In this document: positions 8,801 to 16,641 of the stretch, one piece after another | How the letters are laid out: every line of letters begins with the position of its first letter | How positions within the stretch are numbered: the stretch's first letter is position 1 | Assembly: GCA_016650235.1 (NCBI GenBank) | Contig: JAENWC010000140.1 | Coordinates: 1 to 64,000 of the forward strand | Reading direction: 5' to 3' | Length of the DNA: 64,000 nucleotides | From: Terriglobia bacterium | GTDB taxonomy: Bacteria > Acidobacteriota > Terriglobia > Bryobacterales > Bryobacteraceae | Program-made: the position numbers and the translations under genes | The notes under the pieces: generated by a model | Told to the model about the DNA's origin: nothing | Seen by the model: only the letters and a program-made list of their open reading frames with translations | Databases searched by the model: none

Positions 8801-9103
8801 CAGATGGTGATCATGGGCTCCGGGGACGAGTTGACGCTGCGGTTCCCCGCTGAAGCGCTTCCCGCGCTCCCGGTTGGGATGCAACGCAGCTACATCCTCG
8901 CCGTGGATGGCTGGGCTAAGGACCGCGACGCCAACACCGCATTCTCGCAGAGCGTCGAGCCTCTTCCTTTCCACGGTATGTCCAGCTATCCCTATCCTTC
9001 CGGCGAGGTCTTCCCGGATTCAGAGTCCCATCGCAACTGGCGCACGCAGTACAACACGCGCCCGGCCCTTCGTTTGATTCGTCCGCTCCAGGGGAATGAA
9101 TGA
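5882..9103 (+). CDS. Exported TPR + FG-GAP/VCBS + UnbV-like protein
   Basis: 1073 residues. A signal peptide (MDWKRCVWALAATWALGAQA) precedes about four TPR units (roughly 40-200). A beta-propeller follows with FG-GAP calcium loops: DFDANGTPDL, DFNNDGFPDL, DYDHDYDLDL, DADHNSTVDL and DFNADGLPEL. Around residues 560-640 an ASPIC/UnbV-like module (WIRVALNGVKNPKLALGSEV, then VRITWPNG) appears. The last 430 residues are a beta-rich region I cannot assign. The protein is probably periplasmic or surface-exposed and binds partners rather than catalysing. Its stop overlaps the start of the cytochrome gene (ATGA), so the two products are likely made in fixed ratio. Domains are clear; the process is unknown. 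Confidence 0.8.
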   Translation: MDWKRCVWALAATWALGAQAQPRADIADRLARHRNLGKAFFENPTTQAQSVNEFKQALDLAPQSARERLNYGLALLAAGRTPEGIAEIEKVQKQDPKIPHTWFNLGIQYKKAGDYPKARQQLETMLRLAPNEPVSHYNLGALLKLEGDNQKAAEQFEIASKLDPNLAAPHFQLFNLHRQLGRKEDSARRLQLFQQIKKQQEGAASAEDMEWSYYSEILDSVEPAIQHGPALRPVKFLGKRLAPPAGSAVHAGVAIGDFDANGTPDLAAWSGGRLRLFRNGSIAWADPAVAALPGVVFAAPGDFNNDGFPDLLVLTSKGVTLLQNQKGRFARHPITAPVGIYQMAVWLDYDHDYDLDLILLGESSALLRNQGTAGFAGRSQDFPFVKATATGAASFRLIPDTKGMDLAVAYQGRAGVLYHDQLGGKFEAQPLPGLPPGATSIVPADADHNSTVDLFYESGGKTELLLNTSTGITAGQLRPAGLGAAAGAFAIDASLRGVLDLAAGGTIHANAGGGRYGSPQTAAGLAAAVTWASADFNADGLPELASVYADGAVQLYTNQTATKNAWIRVALNGVKNPKLALGSEVEVKAGRSYQKKIYQGFPLLFGLGSYREADAVRITWPNGLIQHEARQPAYRQHTYKEAQRLSGSCPQVWTWNGTEFEYISDVLGVGPLGAASGDGSYFPVDHLEHIQISGSQLRPRNGAFEIRLTEELSEVAYIDQIRLIAVDHPAMVAVHTNEKFQAPPYPDLQIYSSTRPLFPVAARDSDGAEVRAQLLAQDGIYADRFRRTEAGIAEPHTLELDFGAELATSHRTLLILHGWVDWADGSSFLGYAQQDKRGLLPPSLAVQNVKGEWRTIFEDMGMPAGKPKTIAVDLAGKLLPGDRRLRISSNMALYWDQIYLAMDAHARPRTTTLSPNHAALDFRGFSRVLVDPERKQPEMFYYPGPLAVSMWNPTPGFYTKYGDVLPLMKASDDQMVIMGSGDELTLRFPAEALPALPVGMQRSYILAVDGWAKDRDANTAFSQSVEPLPFHGMSSYPYPSGEVFPDSESHRNWRTQYNTRPALRLIRPLQGNE

Positions 9104-11814
9104 TGCGCTGGGCCGCTGTCCTGTTTCTGCTGCTGCTCGCCAATACCGCCTACATTGCGGGGCTGGCCAGCGCCAGTATTTTCTACATGGCCAATGTGCT
9201 TCTGCATGTTGCGCTGGGGGTGGCCCTGCTGCCCGCATTGTTCTGGCTGGCACGCCGTTCTCCGGCGGCAACCCTGCTCATGGCGCTTTCGGCGAGCCTC
9301 GGGCTTTGGTTGGTGTGGGCAGGCGCGCTACAACAAAATCGACGCGTATTGTTGCTGCACATTGCGCTGGCGCTGTTGGCTCTCATTCCGCTTGCCCGGC
9401 TTCCGCACGCCGCCTGGCGCAAGGCCCTGTCCGGCGTCGCGGTCTGTGGCGCGATCTTCGCGATCGCCGCGCAGCTCTATACCTATGGCGATCCCTACTC
9501 CGCGATTCGGAATCCCGGCAAAGTGCCCGCATCCATGCAGGAAGAAGGGGCAGGGCCTTCTTCTCCCTTCTGGCCTTCCTCGGCCAACACGAATGTGAAC
9601 GGCATCATTCCTTCGGGCTTCTTCATGGACTCAAAGTTGTGCGGTGAATGCCACAAGGACATCTACGCGCAGTGGCAAAGCTCAATGCATCACTTTGCAT
9701 CGTTCAACAACCAGTTCTACCGGCGGTCCGTCGAGCAGATGCAGGAGTTGAGCGGCACCAAAGGCAGCAAATGGTGCGCCGGATGCCACGATCACGCCGT
9801 TTTTTTCAACGGCCGCTTTGACCGCCCGATCAAGGAACAGATGGACACGCCGGAGGCGCATACCGGTCTGGGGTGCATGTCCTGTCATTCCATCGTGCAT
9901 GTAGCAGGCTCGATGGGCAACGGAGGCATAACGATGGAGTATCCGAGGCTCCATGATCTGGCCTCGAGCCGGAATCCGATGATACGGTCGCTCGACCGGT
10001 TCCTCACCTTCCTCGATCCGGAACCGCATCGCCGCAGTTTCCTGAAGCCGTTCATGCGCGATTCGGCGGAGTTCTGTTCGGCATGCCACAAAGTGCACCT
10101 CGATCAGCCGGTGAACAATTACCGCTGGCTGCGGGGCTTTAACGACTACGACAATTGGCAGGCAAGCGGAGTCTCCGGACAGGGCGCCCGATCATTCTAC
10201 TACCCGAAGAAGCCTATGACATGCTCCGGGTGCCACATGCCGCTGATCGCATCGAGCGACCCGGGACACGTGAACGGGACGGTCCACTCCCATCGCTTTG
10301 CGGCAGCCAACACCGCGGTTGCCACAGCCAACCAGGACGGGAAACAACTGAAAGAGACCATCGACTTTCTACAGTCCGGTTTCATAACAGTGGATATTTT
10401 CGCGGCTTCTCCGGTCGAGGAGATGCCGGGACAATTAACAATGCGGCGGCGCACAGGCGATGGACCGCGGTTGATGTCCACTTTCGCTGCCGGGGAGGAG
10501 AGTGAGCAGTCCGGCGAAGTCTTCCTGCGCGCGGTAGGCCGGATTTCGGCGCCGCTGGACCGCGCGGGGACACACTTCCAGCCGGGCTCGAGTGTGCGCA
10601 TGGACGTTGTGGTGCGCACGCGCGCCATCGGTCATTTTTTCCCCGGCGGGACAGTGGATGCCTTTGACGTTTGGCTTGAGGTAACAGCGCGCGATGCGCG
10701 AGGCCGCACAGTGTTGGCATCGGGAACTGTAGCGGACAACGGCCGCGGTTCAGTGGATCCGGGAGCCCACTTCTACCGCTCCTTCCTGCTCGATGCCGCG
10801 GGCAACCCGATCAACAAACGCAATGCGTGGCAGGCGCGCAGCGTTCTATACGTTCGCCTCATTCCGCCCGGAGCCGCCGACGTGGCCCACTACCAGTTGC
10901 AAATCCCCACGGACGCGGCCGGCCCGATACAGGTGGAGGCCAAGCTCAACTACCGCAAGTTTTCCCACTACTACACGCAGTATGCCTACGCGGGGAAGCC
11001 GGGGCCGGGCGAGGCTAATCTCCATCACGACAGCCGTTCCTATTCTTTTGCCTCCACAAACATCCCAGGAAATGTTTCGGGAAAGATCAAAGACCGGATT
11101 CCGGAAATTCCCATCATCACCATTGCCTCCGCGCAAACCACCCTCGCGCTCGGTGCGGCCTCATCCCCGCCCCAATACAATCCAGTGGTCCAATCGGCCG
11201 ATAGGGAGCGCTGGAACGACTATGGGATCGGCCTGTTATTGCAGGGTGATCTGAAGGGCGCCCAATATGCTTTTGAGCGAGTGACAGAGGCACAGCCCGG
11301 CTACGCCGACGGATGGATCAATTTGGCGCGAGCGCTGATTCAAGAGGGTCAAACCGAGGCGGCACGCCCTCATCTTGAGAAGGCCCTTGGCCTGGACGCG
11401 TCACTATCGCGCACGCACTTCTTCCTCGCGATGGTCGAGAAGGCCGCGGGCAACTACGAGGAGGCCCTGGCACACTTGCGCCGCGTCGCCAATCAGTACC
11501 CGCGGGACCGTGTGGCGCTCAATCAAATGGGACGCGTGCTGTTTCTCAAACGCGACTACCGCTCAGCCGTGGAAGCACTGCGACGCGTTCTCGCCGTGGA
11601 TCCGGAAGACGTGCAGGCGCACTATAATCTGATGCTCTGCTACCGGGGTCTCGGGCTGGCGGAGAAAGTTGCACAGCACGAAACGCTATTCCGCCGTTTC
11701 AAGGCGGACGAGGCATCCCAGACCATCACCGCGCGTCCACGCCAACTTTCCCCGGAGGATAATAACGAAAGGCAGACGATTCACGACCACGTGAACGCGG
11801 CGCCGCTCCCATAA
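9100..11814 (+). CDS. Membrane-anchored pentahaem c-type cytochrome with C-terminal TPRs
   Basis: 904 residues. About five hydrophobic segments occupy residues 1-130, then an exported domain carries five CxxCH haem sites at 181-185 (CGECH), 226-230 (CAGCH), 259-263 (CMSCH), 326-330 (CSACH) and 375-379 (CSGCH). This resembles the cytochrome c554/perihaem-type proteins annotated in Planctomycetes and Acidobacteria. Residues about 400-680 are beta-rich and unassigned; 700-870 form at least four TPRs (for example YADGWINLARALIQEGQTE). It should transfer electrons outside the inner membrane, docked by TPRs to the neighbouring propeller proteins. It overlaps the preceding gene by four bases and abuts the next one directly. 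Redox partner and substrate are unknown. Confidence 0.85.
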   Translation: MMRWAAVLFLLLLANTAYIAGLASASIFYMANVLLHVALGVALLPALFWLARRSPAATLLMALSASLGLWLVWAGALQQNRRVLLLHIALALLALIPLARLPHAAWRKALSGVAVCGAIFAIAAQLYTYGDPYSAIRNPGKVPASMQEEGAGPSSPFWPSSANTNVNGIIPSGFFMDSKLCGECHKDIYAQWQSSMHHFASFNNQFYRRSVEQMQELSGTKGSKWCAGCHDHAVFFNGRFDRPIKEQMDTPEAHTGLGCMSCHSIVHVAGSMGNGGITMEYPRLHDLASSRNPMIRSLDRFLTFLDPEPHRRSFLKPFMRDSAEFCSACHKVHLDQPVNNYRWLRGFNDYDNWQASGVSGQGARSFYYPKKPMTCSGCHMPLIASSDPGHVNGTVHSHRFAAANTAVATANQDGKQLKETIDFLQSGFITVDIFAASPVEEMPGQLTMRRRTGDGPRLMSTFAAGEESEQSGEVFLRAVGRISAPLDRAGTHFQPGSSVRMDVVVRTRAIGHFFPGGTVDAFDVWLEVTARDARGRTVLASGTVADNGRGSVDPGAHFYRSFLLDAAGNPINKRNAWQARSVLYVRLIPPGAADVAHYQLQIPTDAAGPIQVEAKLNYRKFSHYYTQYAYAGKPGPGEANLHHDSRSYSFASTNIPGNVSGKIKDRIPEIPIITIASAQTTLALGAASSPPQYNPVVQSADRERWNDYGIGLLLQGDLKGAQYAFERVTEAQPGYADGWINLARALIQEGQTEAARPHLEKALGLDASLSRTHFFLAMVEKAAGNYEEALAHLRRVANQYPRDRVALNQMGRVLFLKRDYRSAVEALRRVLAVDPEDVQAHYNLMLCYRGLGLAEKVAQHETLFRRFKADEASQTITARPRQLSPEDNNERQTIHDHVNAAPLP

Positions 11815-13446
11815 ATGAAACTCGCACTCAGCCTCCTTGCTTGTTACTGTGCCGTTCAGGCTCAGGTCGCCTTCACTGATATCACTGCCCAGGCCGGCAT
11901 CCGGTTTACGCACAATGCCGGCAAAGCCGGAAAAAAGTATCTGCCGGAAACCATGGGCGCGGGCTGCGCTTTCATCGATGCCGATGGCGACGGCTGGCTC
12001 GATATTCTCTTGATCAACAGCCGCGATTGGACTCCCCGCGGACGGAAGTCGCTTCCGGCGCTGTATCGAAACAACGGCAAAGGGGCTTTTGTGGATGTAA
12101 CCATATCGAGCGGTCTCGATATCGAAAGATACGGGCTGGGCGTGGCGGTGGGGGACTATGACAACGATGGACGCGACGATCTCTACATCACCTATTTGGA
12201 AGGCGATCGTCTGTTTCACAATGAAGGGAACTTCAAGTTCCGGGACGTGACGGACGCGGCGGAAATCCGCAACTCCGGGTTCGGAACGTCAGCCGCATGG
12301 CTCGACTATGACCGCGACGGCAAGATCGATCTCTTTGTGGCCAACTATGTACAGTGGACGCAGAAGAACGATCTCTGGTGTTCCCTGGATGGATCCACCA
12401 AGTCCTATTGCACTCCGGAATCCTACAAAGGCATTCCCGCGCGCCTATACCGGAATTTGGGAGGAGGCCGCTTCGCCGATGTGAGCCAAAAGGCGGGGGT
12501 CGAAATTGCAAACTCCAAAGCTTTGGGAATCGCCGTGCTCGACTACGACAACGACGGCTGGCCGGATCTGTTCGTCGCCAACGACACGCAGCCGAACCAG
12601 CTTTTCCATAACCTGCGGAACGGCGCATTCAAAGAGGAAGGCATGATGGCCGGGGTGGCGTTTGGGGAAGACGGCATGGCTCGAGGAGCCATGGGCGTGG
12701 ACGCCGCCGATTATGACCGGTCCGGGCGGCAGCACTTGGCGGTTGGAAATTTTTCCAATCAGATGCTGGGGCTTTACCACAACGAAGGCAATGGCCTGTT
12801 TGTGGATGAAGCGCCGCGATCGGCAATTGGTAAAGCCAGTCTGCTGACACTGGCCTTCGGCGTGCTTTTCTTCGATTATGATTTGGACGGCCATCTGGAC
12901 CTGTTCGCCGCCAATGGGCATATTGAGGAAGAGATCGGGCGCGTGCAGCCGAAGGTCGCCTTTCGCCAGGCGCCGCATCTGTTCCGGAATCTTGGACGCG
13001 GCCGGTTTGAAGAAGTTACCTCGAAGGCCGGCCACCAGCTTGCCCGGCCCATCGTTGCGCGCGGCGCCGTTTACGGCGACTATGATCGCGACGGGGATCC
13101 GGACCTGCTCATCTCCACCAACAACGGGCCAGCCTACCTCTTGCGCAACGATGGCGGTAATCGAAACCATTGGCTGCGCGTTCGCTTGCACGGCGTAAAG
13201 TCTAACCGCAACGGTCTGGGAGCCACGGTGCAAGTGGAAAGCGCAAATGGAAAGCAGCGGCAGATGATGCGCAGCGGCTCCAGCTACTGCTCATCCTCTG
13301 AGCTGGTTCTCACATTTGGGTTGGGCGCTGGCACGGCCGTAAACGCGGTCGAGGTCTCCTGGCCCAGCGGGACCAAACAAAGCTTTACCAAACTCGCCGC
13401 CAACCAGACTGTTATCATCGACGAAACGAAAGGAATTCTACCCTGA
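11815..13446 (+). CDS. CRTAC1-family protein (FG-GAP propeller + ASPIC/UnbV)
   Basis: 543 residues with a short signal peptide (MKLALSLLACYCAVQAQ). The opening VAFTDITAQAGIRFTHNAG is characteristic of bacterial CRTAC1 proteins. At least six calcium-type FG-GAP loops follow: DADGDGWLDI, DYDNDGRDDLY, DYDRDGKIDLF, DYDNDGWPDLF, DYDLDGHLDLF and DYDRDGDPDLL. The C-terminal ASPIC/UnbV domain runs from NHWLRVRLHGVKSNRNGLGA to VEVSWPSGTKQSF. The start codon follows the cytochrome stop without a gap. Known family members are extracellular and adhesive or protein-binding; no enzymatic role is established. Together with 5882-11814 it forms the exported redox/propeller cluster. Confidence 0.88.
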   Translation: MKLALSLLACYCAVQAQVAFTDITAQAGIRFTHNAGKAGKKYLPETMGAGCAFIDADGDGWLDILLINSRDWTPRGRKSLPALYRNNGKGAFVDVTISSGLDIERYGLGVAVGDYDNDGRDDLYITYLEGDRLFHNEGNFKFRDVTDAAEIRNSGFGTSAAWLDYDRDGKIDLFVANYVQWTQKNDLWCSLDGSTKSYCTPESYKGIPARLYRNLGGGRFADVSQKAGVEIANSKALGIAVLDYDNDGWPDLFVANDTQPNQLFHNLRNGAFKEEGMMAGVAFGEDGMARGAMGVDAADYDRSGRQHLAVGNFSNQMLGLYHNEGNGLFVDEAPRSAIGKASLLTLAFGVLFFDYDLDGHLDLFAANGHIEEEIGRVQPKVAFRQAPHLFRNLGRGRFEEVTSKAGHQLARPIVARGAVYGDYDRDGDPDLLISTNNGPAYLLRNDGGNRNHWLRVRLHGVKSNRNGLGATVQVESANGKQRQMMRSGSSYCSSSELVLTFGLGAGTAVNAVEVSWPSGTKQSFTKLAANQTVIIDETKGILP

Positions 13447-13448
13447 TT

Positions 13449-14309
13449 ATGAATCCAAAACTCCGCATCGCGGCCATTACCGACGAGTATTCTCCCGACC
13501 TGGCCACCGCGCTTGCACCGATGGCCCAGACCGGTATGCAAGGCGCAGAACTACGCACTGTGTGGGGCAAGAATATCATGGACCTCACCGGCGATGAGTT
13601 GAAGCGGGCGCACCAGATGATTCAGGACAAGGGCATGGAGGTGATCTCGATTGCATCGCCCATTCTCAAGTGCGTGCTTCCCAACGGAGGCGATGTGGAC
13701 CCACGTTTTCAGCACGACATCTTCGCCTCTAAGCACACGTTTGAAGATCAGCCGCGGCTGGCCGCGCACGCCTTTGATGTGGCCGAGGGCATGGGTGCGC
13801 GTATCATCCGCGTGTTCTCCTATTGGCGCACGGTAGAACCGGGGAAGTGTTTCTCAGCCATCGTGGAAGCGTTGCAGAATCTGGCCGAGCAGGCTGCGGC
13901 GCGCAATCTGATCATCGGCCTGGAGAACGAGCACGCCTGCAACATCGCCACAGGCGCTGAATCGGCGAAGATGCTGGCAGCGGTGCAGCATCCGAATCTG
14001 AAGCTGGTGTGGGACCCGGCCAACGCGTTATGCGCCGGCGAGAATCCCTTCCCGGAAGGCTATTCCAAAGTGCCCGCCGATCGCATTGTGCATGTACATA
14101 CCAAGGACTGCCACATGGAAGGCCACAAGCCCGTGTGGGGACCGCTGGGCACGCGTTCCGTGGATTGGAAGGGCCAGATCGCAGCACTCAGGAAAGACGG
14201 CTATAACGGCTGGCTGAGCCTCGAAACGCACTGGCCAGGACCGTCGAACGACAAACTCCTCGCAAGCACCATTTGTGGATGGAACCTGCGCGGCTTGGCG
14301 AGTTCCTAA
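13449..14309 (+). CDS. Sugar phosphate isomerase/epimerase-like TIM barrel protein
   Basis: 286 residues of the xylose-isomerase-like TIM-barrel (AP endonuclease 2) superfamily. Metal ligands are visible in order: GLENEH, VWDPANAL, HVHTKDCH and SLETHW, as in 2-keto-myo-inositol dehydratases and hydroxypyruvate isomerases. No signal peptide, so cytoplasmic. It starts two bases after the CRTAC1 stop and may be on the same transcript, although the role (sugar or inositol catabolism) does not obviously connect. The precise substrate cannot be assigned in this broad family. Confidence 0.82.
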   Translation: MNPKLRIAAITDEYSPDLATALAPMAQTGMQGAELRTVWGKNIMDLTGDELKRAHQMIQDKGMEVISIASPILKCVLPNGGDVDPRFQHDIFASKHTFEDQPRLAAHAFDVAEGMGARIIRVFSYWRTVEPGKCFSAIVEALQNLAEQAAARNLIIGLENEHACNIATGAESAKMLAAVQHPNLKLVWDPANALCAGENPFPEGYSKVPADRIVHVHTKDCHMEGHKPVWGPLGTRSVDWKGQIAALRKDGYNGWLSLETHWPGPSNDKLLASTICGWNLRGLASS

Positions 14310-14605
14310 TTTGCCACGTTTAGCCCTCGGGCAATCTCCGTGCTCACGATAGCCGTTTCGCCCAGACGCTTTAAGGCTGTAAGCTCCGGATCGCGTGCAT
14401 AGGACTCGAAGGAGGCCTCATCACCAAAACTGACGATGTGGACCTCGCCAAACGTGTGCTGCGGCCCGTCCTCCGTCCACTTGATGACGCGCTCGATTCT
14501 GCCTCCGTACCTGGACATAATGGCAGCAGCTTTCCGTTCGAAGCGTTGGAATTCAGGAGCCGCGTTGCGGCGGACTGTTAGCCCGTCTTCGTCAGTGCGC
14601 CCCAA
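14306..14605 (-). CDS. DUF1330-like small dimeric alpha-beta barrel protein, 5' end doubtful
   Basis: 99 residues. The core PEFQRFERKAAAIMSRYGGR, then FGEVHIVSFGDEASFESYAR, matches DUF1330-type ferredoxin-fold proteins, whose function is unknown. Family members normally start with a hydrophobic strand directly before the segment equivalent to TVRRNAAPEF. Here that strand is replaced by GRTDEDGL, and the sequence just upstream (from 14595) looks like an unrelated structured element, so the N-terminus may have been lost. It is convergent with the preceding gene, with a 4-base overlap. Possibly a truncated, non-functional gene. Confidence 0.5.
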   Translation of the reverse strand: MGRTDEDGLTVRRNAAPEFQRFERKAAAIMSRYGGRIERVIKWTEDGPQHTFGEVHIVSFGDEASFESYARDPELTALKRLGETAIVSTEIARGLNVAN

Positions 14606-14790
14606 GGGCGTAGATCACCAGTGGGGGAAGGACCCACTCAAGTAGTTGTTGGTAGGACTTGATAGCTTGCGAGCGTCCGAGCCGGAAAACCGGTTAGGGC
14701 GGTGCCTCGCGATAAAGCCCACGAATGGTGGGTGAGCAACCTTGCAGGCCGTAACGCTGCCGCGCGGCGATCCAGGTCAACAAAAGGACT
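14595..14790 (+). ncRNA. Group II intron-like 5' structured fragment
   Basis: The stretch starts GTGCGCCCC, like the GUGYG 5' end of bacterial group II introns. It folds on paper into successive hairpins: GCGCCCcaaGGGCG; GTGGG...CCCAC (14623-14642); CAAGTAG...ACTTG; GAGCCGG...CCGG; GCCCACgaatGGTGGGT. The AGCAACCTTGCAGG segment also resembles intron domain I. No domain V, 3' end or reverse transcriptase follows, so it would be a 5' fragment. It sits where the DUF1330 gene loses its homology. The call is from memory of consensus features and is uncertain. Confidence 0.38.
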
Positions 14791-14796
14791 CTTGCC

Positions 14797-16629
14797 ATGC
14801 CGTGTACGCTATCATTTGTACCTATGTGGATTCTATTGGGCCTGCTGTTGACCTCCTCTCTGCTTTGGTGCCAGACGACGGCTATCACCGGGGTCACCAT
14901 TGTGGATGGCACCGGGCGCCAAGCGTATTCCGGCAGTGTGGTGATGGAGGGCGACCGCATCACGGCAGTGGGCGGCAAGGTGGAGCTGCCGGCGGGAGCC
15001 CGCCACATTGATGGAAGGGGCCACACGATCACGCCCGGCTTCTTTGACCTCCACACGCATCTGCCCTACTCAGGCGTGAACGGACTGTCGGGCGACTGGC
15101 CCAAGACGCTGATGGCGTATCTACACAGCGGCGTGACTTCGGTAGTGGATTTTGGGACTTATCCGGAAACGTTTGAGCCGATGCGAAGACTGATTCGCGA
15201 CGGCGTCATTGTTGGACCGCGGCTGCATCTGGCGGCGCGCATGACCACTCCGCTGGGACATGGGGCAGAGGGAGGGCGCGGGGACTTCTTCTCTTTGGAG
15301 GTGCAGACGCCGGAGGAGGCGCGCGTGGCGGCGCGGCATCTGCTTGCCTATCAACCGGACGCCATCAAGGTGTTTACGGATGGCTGGCGCTACGGCGGCG
15401 GGCCGGACATGAGCAGCATGACACTAGAGACCTTGCGCGCCATTGTGGAGGAGGCTCACGCCAAGGGAGTGGAGGTTCTCACGCATACGGTGACGCTGGA
15501 GAAGGCGAAGATTGCCGCGCGCGCCGGAGTGGATGTGATCGCGCACGGCATAGGGGATGCCGTGGCGGACGAGGAATTGATCGCGCTGATGCGCAGCCAC
15601 GGCACCACCTACGCACCGACTCTGGCGGTGTATGAGAACAAGCCGCGCGGGCCGGTAGTCCCTTCTCTTAGGACGCTGCTGGAGCCGGCGGCGCTCGAGA
15701 TCCTGCGGGCGGCCCGGCGCAACAATGCCGAGCCGCAGCCGCATCGCATCGCGCGGTGGAAGCGCCTGTGTGCCAACACGGCCGCGCTCAAAGCGGCGGG
15801 GGTAGCGTTTGGAACCGGCACCGATGCGGGGGTGACGGGCACCTATCACGGCTGGTCCACGTTGCGCGAGATGGAGCTGCTGGTGGCGTGCGGTTTGACG
15901 CCGTTGGAAGCTCTCACGGCAGCCACGGGCAATAGCGCGAAGGCGCTCCATGTGGATCAGGAGCGCGGGACCATTGTTGAGGGCAAGCTGGCCGATCTGG
16001 TGCTGATTGAGGGTAGCCCGCATACGAACATCAAGGACGTTTGGAAAGTGAAGCGGGTATTTCTGGGGGGAAAGGAACTGGATCGTGCAGCGATGGCCGG
16101 CCAGATCGCTACCGCGGAGATCACACCGCTGCCGGCACGAACGGTCCCGGCGCTGGTGGATGACATGGAGGGTGCGCGGACAAGGCTGGACACGCTGCGC
16201 GTGAACGCGACCGACTCGGGCACGGACATCAGCAAAATGAGCATGGGCGTGCGGCAGCGTCCGGAAGGAGGCCGCGCGCTGAGTATGCAGGCGACCATGA
16301 GTATCAAGCCGCGTCCATTTGCGCAGGTAGTGTTCCCGTTGAGCCCGGGGGGCGTGGAACCCGTGGACGTATCGGCCTACAAGGGCGTGCGGTTTGAGGC
16401 GCGCGGGGATGGCGTCTACAAGTTGCTGGTGCATACGCGCGCGGCGCGCGACCATCGCTATCCGGCCGCATTGTTCGAAGCGCCGGCGGGATGGAAGCAG
16501 ATCGAGATTCCGTTCACCAGTCTTGAGGGAACGTGGACGGGGCGGGACGCACTGCTGCTGGTCTTCGAGATGGCGCGTAAGGGTGGTGAGTTCGGATGGC
16601 TGGAGCTTGATAACATCGAGTTTTACTAA
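14797..16629 (+). CDS. Exported amidohydrolase with C-terminal CIA30-like domain
   Basis: 610 residues. A hydrophobic leader (MWILLGLLLTSSLLWCQ from the in-frame ATG at 14824; the earlier ATG at 14797 is also possible) suggests export. Residues about 27-440 are an imidazolonepropionase-like amidohydrolase: GFFDLHTHLP at 82-90 gives the HxH, DAIKVFTDGW the bridging Lys, EVLTHTV and VIAHGIG later histidines, and GTGTDAG the catalytic Asp. From about 455 to the end, VDDMEGARTRL to GWLELDNIEFY resembles the CIA30 jelly-roll, possibly a carbohydrate-binding module. The fusion suggests an exported cyclic-amide or peptide hydrolase tethered to a ligand. It is followed 12 bases later by another exported protein. 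Confidence 0.8.
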   Translation: MPCTLSFVPMWILLGLLLTSSLLWCQTTAITGVTIVDGTGRQAYSGSVVMEGDRITAVGGKVELPAGARHIDGRGHTITPGFFDLHTHLPYSGVNGLSGDWPKTLMAYLHSGVTSVVDFGTYPETFEPMRRLIRDGVIVGPRLHLAARMTTPLGHGAEGGRGDFFSLEVQTPEEARVAARHLLAYQPDAIKVFTDGWRYGGGPDMSSMTLETLRAIVEEAHAKGVEVLTHTVTLEKAKIAARAGVDVIAHGIGDAVADEELIALMRSHGTTYAPTLAVYENKPRGPVVPSLRTLLEPAALEILRAARRNNAEPQPHRIARWKRLCANTAALKAAGVAFGTGTDAGVTGTYHGWSTLREMELLVACGLTPLEALTAATGNSAKALHVDQERGTIVEGKLADLVLIEGSPHTNIKDVWKVKRVFLGGKELDRAAMAGQIATAEITPLPARTVPALVDDMEGARTRLDTLRVNATDSGTDISKMSMGVRQRPEGGRALSMQATMSIKPRPFAQVVFPLSPGGVEPVDVSAYKGVRFEARGDGVYKLLVHTRAARDHRYPAALFEAPAGWKQIEIPFTSLEGTWTGRDALLLVFEMARKGGEFGWLELDNIEFY

Positions 16630-16641
16630 GAGAGGATTCCA

